11,369 nucleotides of DNA from Pseudomonadota bacterium (GCA_018262135.1 JAGTSD010000079.1:1-11369); one strand, 5' to 3'. Shown: positions 1-7,995, counted from the stretch's first letter. Numbers and translations are program-made. Notes: generated by a model from the letters alone, not told the origin.

Positions 1-1
1 A

Positions 2-118
2 CTGAGCCTGGATGCCAGCGACGATACCCTGGCGCTGATGGATATGCTGCTGGCGAAGAAGCGGGCAGGGGACCGCAAGAACTGGCTGGAAGAGAAGGGC
101 AATCTGGCGGAGATATGA
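2..118 (+). CDS. parE: DNA topoisomerase IV subunit B (ParE), C-terminal end, partial
   Basis: Only the last 38 codons and the TGA stop are in the window; the gene begins upstream. The reading ends in DRKNWLEEKGNLAEI, which closely resembles the end of gammaproteobacterial ParE (E. coli ParE ends with a similar DRRNWLQEKGDMAEI stretch), preceded by a helix with LMDMLLAKKRAGDR. ParE is the ATPase subunit of topoisomerase IV, which unlinks daughter chromosomes together with ParC. The fragment is the tail of the TOPRIM/C-terminal region, so no catalytic motif is visible. No clear terminator follows the stop. The assignment rests on this short but characteristic tail; GyrB is a less likely alternative. 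Confidence 0.8.
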   Translation: MSLDASDDTLALMDMLLAKKRAGDRKNWLEEKGNLAEI

Positions 119-145
119 AAATTTGGGACATTTTCGCGCCACACC

Positions 146-174
146 TTGCCACTTCCGGATCCAGCATCTAGAGT
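146..174 (+). promoter_or_regulatory. Possible sigma-70 promoter for the Cache protein gene
   Basis: TTGCCA (146-151) and TAGAGT (169-174) are separated by 17 bases. They match the sigma-70 consensus at 5 of 6 and 4 of 6 positions. The element lies after parE and would give a leader of about 60 bases before the ATG at 241. It is a pattern match only. Confidence 0.35.
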
Positions 175-240
175 TTAAAGGCACCGTTTTCCTATGAAGG
201 TGTAACCAAAATCAAACAATGAGACCCAAAGGAGGTCGGA

Positions 241-690
241 ATGAACAAGAAGCTGATGCTGGGCATGGCTGCGTTTTGCGCGATGGGATTGACCGGCGGC
301 GCCTGGGCCGCTGACTTCGGCACCGCCGCAGAAGCCAAGGCGATGCTGGAAAAAGCCGTTACCGCGGTAAAGGCGGATAAAGCCAAGGCGCTGGCTGCAT
401 TCAACTCAGGCGCAGAGGGATTCAAGGCCAAGGATTTATACGTCTTCTGCGGCGGTCCAGACGGTAATTTCACCGCTCATCCGTCGCTGGTGGGAAAGAG
501 CATGAAGGACTTGAAGGATAAAAACGGCAAGCCGATTGGCGAGGAATTTTACAAAGCCGCGCAAGAAGGCAAGCTTGCCGAAGTGAGCTATATGTGGCCG
601 CGTCCGGGTGAGGAAAAACTGTCCGAGAAGGTGACCTACTTCACCAAGGCAGGCGATCAGGTCTGTGGCGTGGGCTATTTCAAGCAATAA
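241..690 (+). CDS. Secreted single-Cache-domain protein
   Basis: A 149-residue protein with a strong ribosome binding site (AAAGGAGGT at 228-236) and a Sec signal peptide: MNKK, a hydrophobic core, then AWA before a predicted cut near residue 23. The mature part starts with an amphipathic helix (about 28-63) and continues with a small Cache fold. Typical Cache features are FCGGPDG (69-75), AHPSLVGKSMKDLKD (79-93), a YMWPRPG stretch (117-123) and a CGVGYFK end. Two cysteines (C70, C142) could form a disulfide. Cache domains bind small ligands outside the cytoplasm. In sensors they are joined to a membrane-bound output, but here the domain stands alone, so the protein is probably a soluble periplasmic binder. 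It lies upstream of an envelope sensor system, but a hairpin separates the two. Ligand and partner cannot be told from the sequence. Confidence 0.8.
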   Translation: MNKKLMLGMAAFCAMGLTGGAWAADFGTAAEAKAMLEKAVTAVKADKAKALAAFNSGAEGFKAKDLYVFCGGPDGNFTAHPSLVGKSMKDLKDKNGKPIGEEFYKAAQEGKLAEVSYMWPRPGEEKLSEKVTYFTKAGDQVCGVGYFKQ

Positions 691-725
691 AGCCGCGCGC
701 GACGGTTCTTGATTTTCTGGTCCAA

Positions 726-749
726 GCCGAACTCCATCGAGAGTTCGGC
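726..749 (+). terminator. Hairpin, probable terminator after the Cache gene
   Basis: A perfect 9-base-pair inverted repeat, GCCGAACTC / GAGTTCGGC, with a 6-base loop lies 36 bases after the stop codon at 690. The following bases (GCTTTGCTCG) are a poor T tract, so termination efficiency is uncertain. It could instead be a transcript-stabilising hairpin. Confidence 0.5.
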
Positions 750-799
750 GCTTTGCTCGTCCGGATTCCTCACCCACAGGTGTTTGCCCCCTCGTGCAA

Positions 800-876
800 T
801 CTCCTCCCGCGTAGGAGAAGGGAAGCCAAGCAACTTGTTGTTCCGCAATACTCCCTCCCCCTGGTGGGGTAAGGAG
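800..876 (+). repeat. REP-like palindromic intergenic element
   Basis: Two imperfect palindromes occur close together. One is TCTCCT (800-805) / AGGAGA (813-818). The other is CTCC..CCCC (851-860) / GGGG..GGAG (866-876). The pyrimidine-rich, CTCCC..GGGAG style resembles the dispersed palindromic repeats common between genes of many gammaproteobacteria. No second copy lies in the window, so repeat status is inferred. The right arm supplies an AAGGAG (871-876) just before the ATG at 881. Confidence 0.35.
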
Positions 877-982
877 ACTGATGTGTGATCGAAAGGGTCT
901 GGAAGCGGCATGGCTATTTTGTTTTGAGGGGGAGTGTACGGTGTGCGGACATAGTGACCAAGTGGCCGTTCGGAAGGGGTGG

Positions 983-3900
983 ATGGCCAGGAACAGTCAG
1001 ACCGGGCGGTTACCTGGAAACAGGCTTGGCTGGTTTTATGTTCTGTTCCTTGTTGTTCTACTTCCAGTCTGTCCCGCCCTGGCGGAGGATGCGGGCCAGG
1101 TGGTGAGCGTCCTCGGAACCGCTGAAGTCCTGCGCGAGGGGCGCTGGCAACCGGTTGACGCGGGCGCGGCGCTGGCGGCGGGCGAAGTAGTGCGGACCGG
1201 CGCGGGCAGCCGGGTCGCGGTCCTGCTGGCCAACGGATCGCAGCTCAAGCTCAACGCCAACAGCCAGTTGGAACTCAAGCGGATGGCTCCCCCGTCCGAA
1301 GGTCTCCTGCCCACCACCACCGAAGTGCTGCGAAGCGTGTTGCGGGTGTTGAACGGCGAAATCTGGGTGCGCAACGGCGGCGAACCGCTGGACATCCAGA
1401 CCGTGCCGGCCACCGCCTCCATTCGCGGCACCGAATTCACCCTGGCGGCGGGGCCGGAGGACACGGCACGGCTGGCCGTGCTCGCTGGCCTGGTCGAATT
1501 CAGCAACCCCCAGGGCAGCGTGCTGGTGGCGGCCAACGAACAGGCTACGGTCAAACTGGGCGAAGCGCCGCGCAAGACCGTGTTGCTCAACCCGCTCGAT
1601 GCGGTGCAGTGGTCGCTGTATTACCCGGGTCCGGTCGACGGTGCGGTGGAACCGGCGCGGGATCCGAAGTCTCCCCGGTACTGGACCCAGGCCGCCCAGA
1701 CCGCGCTCCTGCGGGGGGAAGTGCCGCAAGCCCGGCAGGCGCTCGACCGGGCGCTGGCGCTCGACCCGAACGATGCCGGCGCCCTTGGCCTCCGCTCCAC
1801 CATCGAACTGACGCAAAACCGCAAGGCCGAGGCGCGGGCCGATGCCGAGCGAGCCATCGCCGCCGATCCGGCGTCATCCGCGGCCTGGCTCAGTCTGAGC
1901 TTCGTCCAACAGGCCGAGTTTGACCTGAACGGCGCCCTGGCCAGCGCTCGCAAGGCGGTCGAACTCGATCCGAACAACGTCCAGGCGCTGGTTCAGGAAA
2001 GCAGCCTGCTGTTCGGCATGGGCCGGCTGAAGGAAGCGGTGAAAGTCGCCCAACGGGCGCGACGCCAGGCGCCAGACGACGCCATGGTCAACACGATCTG
2101 GGGGTTCCTGCAACTGGCGCGTCTTCGGATCGATAAGGCCCGCGATGCTTTTCAGACCGCCATCGCCCAGGATTCGACCTTGGGCTTGCCGCATGTCGGC
2201 CTGGGGCTGGTGCTGTTCCGGCGCAACCAGACCGAGGCGGCGGTGGCCGAGATGCGCAAGGCGACCCTGCTGGAACCGATGGTCTCGCTCTACAACAGCT
2301 ATCTGGGCAAGGCGTTTTACGAAATCAAGGACGACCGGCGGGCGCAAAAGTATCTGGAGACCGCGAAGCAACTCGACCCCCGCGACCCCACGCCCTGGTT
2401 GTACGATGCCATTCGCCTGCAAAGCATCAACCGGCCGGTCGAAGCCGTGGAGAACCTGCAGCAGTCGATCGAACTGAACGACGACCGGGGCGTGTATCGG
2501 TCGCGGTTGCTGCTGGATGAGGATTTGGCGACGCGATCGGCGACCCTGGGCCGCATCTACAACGAATTGGGCTTTACCGAACTCGGCTTGCGGGAAGGCT
2601 GGCAATCAATCAACCGCGATCCGGCCAACTACTCGGCCCATCGGCTGCTGGCGGATTCCTATGCGGCCTTGCCGGGCGTCGAGGCGGCGCGAGCGAGCGA
2701 ATTGCTGCAAGCGCAATTGCTGCAACCGATCAACATTACGCCGGTTTCGCCACAACTGGCGGAAACCAAGCTGCTGATCCCGGCTACCGGCCCGCTCACG
2801 CCTTCCCTGTACGAGTTCAATCCACTGTTCGTGCGGAATCGCCCCACGCTGTTTTTCTCGGGCCTGGGCGGCAGTCAGCGCACCTGGGGCGACGAATTGA
2901 TCGTCTCTGGCCTGACCGACCGCTTCTCCTACAGCCTCGGCCAATTTCACTATCAGGACGACGGCTACCGACCAAACAGCGATTTGGAGAATAACCTCTA
3001 CAATGTGTTCGTCCAATACGCCGTGACGCCGGACTTCAATCTGCAGGCGGAATATCGGCACCGGGAAACGACCAGCGGCGATCTCCGATCCCAGTTTGAT
3101 GGATCTTTCTCTCCATTTGATCGCCGGAACATCGATCAGGATACCGCCCGCGTCGGCGCGCGTTATTCGCTGTCGCCCCAAACCGATGTCATCGCTTCGG
3201 TCATCCACACGGATCGGGATTCCATTCTCCAGGGTTTCTTTGGCGAATTGGCGCAAAGGAGTGCAGGCACTCAGGCGGAAGCCCAACTGCTTTATAAAGC
3301 GGAACCATTTAATTTGATTACTGGACTTGGCGCCTATTCGTTGGATATCAATTCGAGTGATCTACCTGGCGACAAAGCCACTCAGCAAAATGTCTACAGT
3401 TATGGGTATATCAAGATTCCTGATCGTGTCATTTGGACCGTCGGTTTGAGCTATGAATCCGATGAAGATCCAAATGCCAACTTTAATAAGCTCAATCCAA
3501 AGTTTGGCCTGCAGTGGGCGATCAGCGATCAGGTGTCGTTGCGTGCCGCCGCCTTCCAGATCGTCAAAAGGAGATTTGCAGCAGAGCAGACCATCGAGCC
3601 AACCCAAGTGGCCGGATTCAATCAATTGATGGATTATGTGAATATGACCGTATCGAAGAATTATGGCGCTGCTCTCGATGTCCGCTTCAACAAACAGCTT
3701 TTTGGCGGCTTGGGTGTGTTAAGCCAGGACAACGATGTTCCTTTTGGACAGTTGGCGCAACCCGAAATCTACGAAGTTGTAAACAGTCAGGACGATTCCT
3801 ATAGCGCTTATTTATATTGGCTGCCGACCCACAACTGGGCATTGTCCGCCTCGCTGCTTTATCAAAAATTTGAGCCGGATCAAAGCTGTGCGTTGTGTTT

Positions 3901-4126
3901 GTATTTCTATCCGGCTGAATTGAAAACCCTGTCGGTGCCTTTGAATGTCCAGTACTTTGATCCATCGGGGTTTTTTGCTGGATTGGGCGTTGTTTATGTA
4001 GATCAGGAAATCCAGGTCCTCGATTTTGAGTCTTCAACCATTTCACCAACGCAGGACGAGGATTTTATCTTGGTCAATGCCGGACTGGGTTATCGCCTCC
4101 CCAAACGATGGGGAATCGTTGACTAA
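983..4126 (+). CDS. FecR-domain / TPR / outer-membrane beta-barrel protein, C-terminally truncated
   Basis: A 1047-residue envelope protein. Residues 1-34 are a signal peptide with a hydrophobic core (FYVLFLVVLLPV) ending PALA. Residues about 36-190 are a FecR domain (VVSVLGTAEVLREGRW, LLANGSQLKLNANSQLEL, ASIRGTEFTL). Residues about 232-560 hold many TPR repeats, with recurrent ALALDPND and AVELDPNN. From about 605 (LYEFNPLF) to the end are alternating amphipathic strands of an outer-membrane barrel resembling TonB-dependent receptor barrels, with no plug domain recognised. FecR-type proteins often lie beside CHASE2 sensors, as here. The ATG at 983 was chosen because it gives a sensible signal peptide, with GGAAGGGG just upstream. 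The ATG at 881 also has an AAGGAG but would place 34 odd, cysteine-rich residues before it; a GTG at 941 is another option. The protein stops abruptly at GYRLPKRWGIVD, before the final strand. The last third is lower in GC. It probably senses or scaffolds at the outer membrane; this role is inferred. Confidence 0.85.
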   Translation: MARNSQTGRLPGNRLGWFYVLFLVVLLPVCPALAEDAGQVVSVLGTAEVLREGRWQPVDAGAALAAGEVVRTGAGSRVAVLLANGSQLKLNANSQLELKRMAPPSEGLLPTTTEVLRSVLRVLNGEIWVRNGGEPLDIQTVPATASIRGTEFTLAAGPEDTARLAVLAGLVEFSNPQGSVLVAANEQATVKLGEAPRKTVLLNPLDAVQWSLYYPGPVDGAVEPARDPKSPRYWTQAAQTALLRGEVPQARQALDRALALDPNDAGALGLRSTIELTQNRKAEARADAERAIAADPASSAAWLSLSFVQQAEFDLNGALASARKAVELDPNNVQALVQESSLLFGMGRLKEAVKVAQRARRQAPDDAMVNTIWGFLQLARLRIDKARDAFQTAIAQDSTLGLPHVGLGLVLFRRNQTEAAVAEMRKATLLEPMVSLYNSYLGKAFYEIKDDRRAQKYLETAKQLDPRDPTPWLYDAIRLQSINRPVEAVENLQQSIELNDDRGVYRSRLLLDEDLATRSATLGRIYNELGFTELGLREGWQSINRDPANYSAHRLLADSYAALPGVEAARASELLQAQLLQPINITPVSPQLAETKLLIPATGPLTPSLYEFNPLFVRNRPTLFFSGLGGSQRTWGDELIVSGLTDRFSYSLGQFHYQDDGYRPNSDLENNLYNVFVQYAVTPDFNLQAEYRHRETTSGDLRSQFDGSFSPFDRRNIDQDTARVGARYSLSPQTDVIASVIHTDRDSILQGFFGELAQRSAGTQAEAQLLYKAEPFNLITGLGAYSLDINSSDLPGDKATQQNVYSYGYIKIPDRVIWTVGLSYESDEDPNANFNKLNPKFGLQWAISDQVSLRAAAFQIVKRRFAAEQTIEPTQVAGFNQLMDYVNMTVSKNYGAALDVRFNKQLFGGLGVLSQDNDVPFGQLAQPEIYEVVNSQDDSYSAYLYWLPTHNWALSASLLYQKFEPDQSCALCLYFYPAELKTLSVPLNVQYFDPSGFFAGLGVVYVDQEIQVLDFESSTISPTQDEDFILVNAGLGYRLPKRWGIVD

Positions 4127-4181
4127 TCCCCTCTATATTCCCGAACGAACCGTTTTTGGGCGGTTGGTTCTTAACTTCTAG
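4125..4181 (+). pseudogene. Out-of-frame remnant of the barrel C-terminus
   Basis: In the +1 frame relative to the preceding gene, 18 codons read NPLYIPERTVFGRLVLNF and then TAG (4179-4181). This is the usual ending of such barrels: a proline-containing turn, then a last strand with alternating hydrophobic residues and a C-terminal phenylalanine, the signal for barrel assembly. The upstream gene stops at 4126, at the point where a strand and turn of roughly 20-30 residues would be expected. A deletion whose length is not a multiple of three explains both observations. An assembly error is the alternative. Confidence 0.6.
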
Positions 4182-4205
4182 CCACACCCAAGAGGAGAAA
4201 ATTCA

Positions 4206-4451
4206 ATGAGCTTGACCGGTGTTGAACTGCATCATGATACCCTAAAAAATATTGGACCCAATATGGTTCTGGTGGTTATCTCGGATGACAAGGGGGAACC
4301 AAGAGTAGTGAAGATCGATCATCAATCGATTGCCAAGGATAAGCCTTTTTTAAAAGTAACTGCTGATTCCTCACCCAAGACAATCCAGGCGGCAGGCGGA
4401 TGTTGGAAGCGCATTAATGGCGACTTGAAATGGTTTAACCCATGTGTGTGA
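4206..4451 (+). CDS. Small uncharacterised protein with a GG-CW...FNPCV tail
   Basis: An 81-residue protein I do not recognise. It has a good ribosome binding site (AGAGGAG at 4190-4196) and starts MSLTGVELHH. Residues 1-60 look like a small folded or leader region with one hydrophobic strand (MVLVVIS, 20-26). There is no signal peptide or membrane segment. The end is distinctive: Gly64-Gly65 followed by CWKRINGDLKWFNPCV, with C66 and C80 able to pair. This outline resembles double-glycine precursor peptides, but no peptidase, exporter or modifying enzyme is nearby, so it may equally be a small stable protein. It lies between the FecR-barrel gene and the CHASE2 kinase, 24 bases after the barrel remnant, in a visibly AT-richer stretch. 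It could be a recent insertion or a small partner of the sensor. Confidence 0.6.
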   Translation: MSLTGVELHHDTLKNIGPNMVLVVISDDKGEPRVVKIDHQSIAKDKPFLKVTADSSPKTIQAAGGCWKRINGDLKWFNPCV

Positions 4452-4492
4452 TGGACCCATGCTTGTGTTGAGTTGATCGACTACTTTCAGTC

Positions 4493-6589
4493 TTGCCCAA
4501 ATTGCGTACTCCACTAATCCTGCCGGCGACTATCGTGGCGGTAGTTACCTTCGGGATCACTCTCCTTCTCTCCAGCCTGTCTTTTTTTTCCTTCCTGGAA
4601 CTGAAGGGACTCGATCTGTTGTTTGCGCTGCGCGGCCCCTTGCCTCCGCCCGACCCGATCATTATCGTCGCCATCGACGAACCCTCCATGGCCGAGATCG
4701 GGCGGCAATGGCCGTGGCCGCGCAGCCTGCACGCCCGCTTGATCCAGCAACTCAACAAGGCCGGCGCCAAGGTGATCGGCTTCGACATCCTGTTCGCCGA
4801 ACCGTCGGAACCGGACGAAGACGAGGAGTTGGCGCGCATTCTCGAAGCCAGCGGAAACGTCGTCTTGGTCAGCGCCCTGTCGGTGGTGAACGATCCCCTG
4901 TTCCGCCACACCATCCGGATCGATCCGATTCCGGCGTTACGGGAGGCCGCCACGGTGGGCAGTCCGCTGGTCAGCATTGATGCGGATGGAATCGTGCGGC
5001 GGGCGCGCCTGCTGGCCCCCGACCTGCCGTCGTTCGCCCTGCAAGTGGTCAGGCGCTATCTGGGGAATCCAGTGCCCGGAACCGTGGCGGCGACCGGAGC
5101 GAAGCGGTTCAGCCAGGGGGATTTATTGCAGGAGGTGTTGATCGCTTACCAGGGACCGCCGAAGACGATCAAGACCGTCTCGTACTATCAGGCGCTGAAT
5201 TACGAGCGGATGCTGCCGCCGGGGATTTTCGCCGGCAGGATCGTGCTGGTCGGCCGCCTGCTGGAAGCGATCCCGGAACCCCAGCGCCTGTCGGGCGACA
5301 CCTTTCTCACCCCCTTTTCCTGGATAGCCGGGAGTCCTTCCGCCGGCGTCGAGATTCAGGCCAACCTCATCAGCAACGTACTGGAAGGACAGTTCATCAC
5401 CGAACCCGGCAAGCCCAGCCAGTGGCTCCTGCTGCTGGCGCTACTGTTGGCCGCGAGTTTGCTTGTCATAAGGCTGAAACCGGTCGCCGCGCTGATGGCG
5501 ATCCTGGCGCTGGCGGGTCTGTTGGTGACAGGGGCTCACGTAGCTTTCAAGACCATGAATCTTTGGCTTCCCATCTTCTCGTCCATGATGGGCCTCGCGC
5601 TGGTCTATGGCGGCCATTTGCTGGTTCGGGCGCTGACGGCCGAACGCGAGCGCCGCCGCCTGTTGGAGGAGACCAACCGCGACCTGGAAACCAAAGTCGC
5701 CGCGCGCACCCAAGAGCTTTCCACTGCCAACCAGGAACTTCAACAGCGTCACCAGCAGATCCAAGCGGCTTATCAGGAATTGGCTCGCACTCAGGACCAG
5801 CTCATCCACTCGGAAAAAATGGCTTCGCTGGGCCTGTTGGTAGCCGGCGTGGCGCACGAACTGAATAATCCTATCAGTTACGTTCACAGCAATCTGGAAT
5901 TCATCGAGGATTATACCGAACGCCTTGCTGGAATCATTAAAGCGCATTCAGGCGCCCTGCATTCGGCTGATCCAGTCCAGCATCATGGCGACGAGCGACA
6001 GGAAAGTACTCGCGTCGAAACCACTTTAAAGACCTTGCGGGAATTAATCACCAGTTGCAAGGAAGGCACCGGTCGGGTGAAAAAGATCGTGCTGGATTTG
6101 CGGGTTTTTTCGCGTACCGACGATATCGGCCTTGTGTTAACTGACCTGCATGAGGGCATCGAATCCACGCTGAATCTGCTCGCCAAACAGTACAGGGATC
6201 GAATCGTCGTTCACCGCGATTATGGCTCCCTGCCCCTGGTGGAATGCTATCCGAGCCAAATCAATCAGGTGTTCATGAATCTGCTGCAAAACGCGGCTCA
6301 AGCCATTCCCGGTCAGGGCGAGGTCTGGATTCGAACGAGTGCAGATAGCGGCTGGGTCAAAATTATCATCAGGGATAACGGTGTTGGTATTCCCGAAGAC
6401 CAGTTGAACCGGATTTTCGATCCCTTTTTCACCACTAAGCCGGTCGGCGCGGGAACTGGACTGGGACTGAGCATCAGCTACGGGATCATCGAAAAACATG
6501 GAGGGAGCATTCGGGCCACCAGCAAGGTGGGTGAAGGAACGGAATTTACGCTTGAGTTACCGGTGCGTTCGATGGGGAGAATGGCATGA
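4493..6589 (+). CDS. CHASE2-domain sensor histidine kinase
   Basis: A 698-residue membrane kinase. Residues about 8-33 are a first membrane helix. Residues about 38-300 form an extracytoplasmic CHASE2 domain (PIIIVAIDEPSM, GAKVIGFDILFAEPS, SPSAGVEIQANLISNVL). Three more membrane helices lie between about 311 and 380. A coiled coil (about 381-440) leads to the HisKA dimerisation helix with H455 in AGVAHELNNP as the likely phosphorylated residue. The ATPase domain has an N box (N596, N600), a DNGVG box (628-632), FDPFFTTK (642-649) and GTGLGL (654-659), so it looks fully active. The start is a TTG without a clear ribosome binding site; an in-frame stop at 4469-4471 rules out anything much longer, and TTG 4502 is an alternative. 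The stop overlaps the next gene by 4 bases, which implies translational coupling and a cognate kinase-regulator pair. Confidence 0.9.
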   Translation: MPKLRTPLILPATIVAVVTFGITLLLSSLSFFSFLELKGLDLLFALRGPLPPPDPIIIVAIDEPSMAEIGRQWPWPRSLHARLIQQLNKAGAKVIGFDILFAEPSEPDEDEELARILEASGNVVLVSALSVVNDPLFRHTIRIDPIPALREAATVGSPLVSIDADGIVRRARLLAPDLPSFALQVVRRYLGNPVPGTVAATGAKRFSQGDLLQEVLIAYQGPPKTIKTVSYYQALNYERMLPPGIFAGRIVLVGRLLEAIPEPQRLSGDTFLTPFSWIAGSPSAGVEIQANLISNVLEGQFITEPGKPSQWLLLLALLLAASLLVIRLKPVAALMAILALAGLLVTGAHVAFKTMNLWLPIFSSMMGLALVYGGHLLVRALTAERERRRLLEETNRDLETKVAARTQELSTANQELQQRHQQIQAAYQELARTQDQLIHSEKMASLGLLVAGVAHELNNPISYVHSNLEFIEDYTERLAGIIKAHSGALHSADPVQHHGDERQESTRVETTLKTLRELITSCKEGTGRVKKIVLDLRVFSRTDDIGLVLTDLHEGIESTLNLLAKQYRDRIVVHRDYGSLPLVECYPSQINQVFMNLLQNAAQAIPGQGEVWIRTSADSGWVKIIIRDNGVGIPEDQLNRIFDPFFTTKPVGAGTGLGLSISYGIIEKHGGSIRATSKVGEGTEFTLELPVRSMGRMA

Positions 6590-7995
6590 AGCGCCATGGT
6601 TTGCTGATCGTTGACGATGAGAAGGAGATTCTGCGGAGTCTCACCCTGACCTTTGCGGATGAATACGAGGTGTTCACAGCCTCCAGTGGAACCGAGGCGC
6701 TGGAAATTCTAAAACAGCAATCCGTCGCCCTCGTCATCGCCGATCAGCGAATGCCGGAGATGACCGGCGCAGAACTCCTGGAAAAAGTTTTTCAAATCAA
6801 TGCGAACATCATTCGCATGATCCTGACGGGCTATACCGATACCGCCTCGCTGATCCAGGCAATCAACAAGGGCCATATTTACCAGTACATCACCAAACCG
6901 TGGGAACGGCAGGAACTGAGGGTCATCGTCAAACGGGCGCTGGAGAGCTATGAACTGGCGCTGGAAAATCAACGCTTGCTCGCGGAATTGCAGGCTGCCA
7001 ACGAACGGCTGAAGGATGAAAATATTTTCCTGAGGAATGAAGTGTGCAGGGAATTACAATGCGCTGACATCATCGGACAAAGCCCGGTCATGCAAAAAGT
7101 TTTCGGTCTGTTGAACCGGGTGCTCAATAACTCGATCACCGTCCTGCTCACCGGCGAGACCGGTACAGGTAAAACCCTGCTGGCCTGCTACATTCATCAC
7201 CATGGACCGCGCAGGGAGAAACTGTTCATCGAGCAGAATTGCGGAACCCTTCCCGAAACATTGCTCGAAAGCGAGCTGTTTGGCCACAAACGCGGCGCTT
7301 TCACCGGCGCGATCCAGGATCGAAAAGGGCTGTTCGAGATCGCCGATGGTGGGACTCTGTTCCTGGATGAAGTCAGTGAAATGAGCCCCGCGCTTCAGGT
7401 CAAGGTGTTGCAGGTTTTGCAGCAAGGACGATTCCGGCGGGTCGGCGAAAATGAGTTCCGGCAGGCCGATGTCCGGATCATCGCCGCGACCAATAAGGAT
7501 TTGCGCGCCGAGATTCAAAAAGACCGTTTCCGTTCTGATTTATATTACCGGATCAATGTCTTTCCAATCCATATTCCTCCCTTGCGGGACCGGATCAGCG
7601 ATATTCCCCTGCTGGCGCAGCATTGCCTCAATAAATACCGCCGAAAGCTCAACAGCCAGGTGACCGGCTTTAGCCAGGAAGCCCTGCAGGGTTTGTGTAA
7701 TTATGATTATCCAGGCAATGTACGGGAACTGGAAAACCTGATCGAACGGGCATTGATTCTAAGCACGGGACCGCAAATCGAAGCCGACGAGTGGCTGCCG
7801 GCCTTGCCCGTCAATACCGGCGGCGTCACCAGAATGGAACAATTGGAACGGGCGGAAATCGAGCGGCTGCTCGAGCGGTATCAGGGCAACCTGGCTCTGG
7901 TCGCCAAGGAACTGGGAGTCAGTCGCACCACCCTGTGGCGCCGTCTGAAGGATTACCGCGTTCAGCCCGACAAGGACTCGGACGTTTCAAAATGA
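6586..7995 (+). CDS. NtrC-type sigma-54-dependent response regulator
   Basis: A 469-residue regulator. The receiver domain (1-120) has acidic residues D10/D11, likely phosphorylation site D53 (VIADQRMPEM), T81 and K104 in ITKPWE. The KPW context resembles HupR/HoxA-like receivers. A coiled linker (about 121-155) leads to an AAA+ domain with Walker A GETGTGKT (190-197), an intact GAFTGA loop (237-242) that contacts sigma-54, and Walker B GGTLFLDE (255-262). The C-terminus is a Fis-type helix-turn-helix (about 435-456, LVAKELGVSRTTLWRRL). The residue after the Walker lysine is T where many relatives have E. The start overlaps the kinase stop (ATGA), so the upstream CHASE2 kinase is the expected phosphate donor. 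A good sigma-54 promoter lies about 220 bases downstream, which suggests a local target. The stop codon falls inside a perfect inverted repeat. Confidence 0.93.
   Translation: MKRHGLLIVDDEKEILRSLTLTFADEYEVFTASSGTEALEILKQQSVALVIADQRMPEMTGAELLEKVFQINANIIRMILTGYTDTASLIQAINKGHIYQYITKPWERQELRVIVKRALESYELALENQRLLAELQAANERLKDENIFLRNEVCRELQCADIIGQSPVMQKVFGLLNRVLNNSITVLLTGETGTGKTLLACYIHHHGPRREKLFIEQNCGTLPETLLESELFGHKRGAFTGAIQDRKGLFEIADGGTLFLDEVSEMSPALQVKVLQVLQQGRFRRVGENEFRQADVRIIAATNKDLRAEIQKDRFRSDLYYRINVFPIHIPPLRDRISDIPLLAQHCLNKYRRKLNSQVTGFSQEALQGLCNYDYPGNVRELENLIERALILSTGPQIEADEWLPALPVNTGGVTRMEQLERAEIERLLERYQGNLALVAKELGVSRTTLWRRLKDYRVQPDKDSDVSK

Noticed and set aside
436..777. Open frame on the - strand across the Cache gene
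   Set aside because: It is antisense to a clear gene, has no recognisable domain, and such frames are expected opposite GC-rich coding sequence.
900..915. Sigma-54-like sequence TGGAAGCGGCATGGCT before the FecR-barrel gene
   Set aside because: GG and GC have the right spacing, but TGGCAC and TTGC are poorly matched and such spaced pairs are frequent in GC-rich DNA.
881..982. N-terminal extension of the FecR-barrel protein from the ATG at 881
   Set aside because: An AAGGAG precedes it, but it lies in a palindromic element and the 34 added residues would bury the signal peptide behind a very long N-terminal part. Kept only as an alternative start.
1058..1816. Long antisense open frames opposite the FecR/TPR region (also 1874-2605 and 8839-10053)
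   Set aside because: They are shadows of biased codon use in the real gene; their translations are low-complexity and match no family I know.
4143..4170. Inverted repeat GAACGAACCG / CGGTTGGTTC after the barrel gene
   Set aside because: One mismatch and no T tract; it lies in the remnant coding sequence of the last barrel strand, so it is probably not a terminator.
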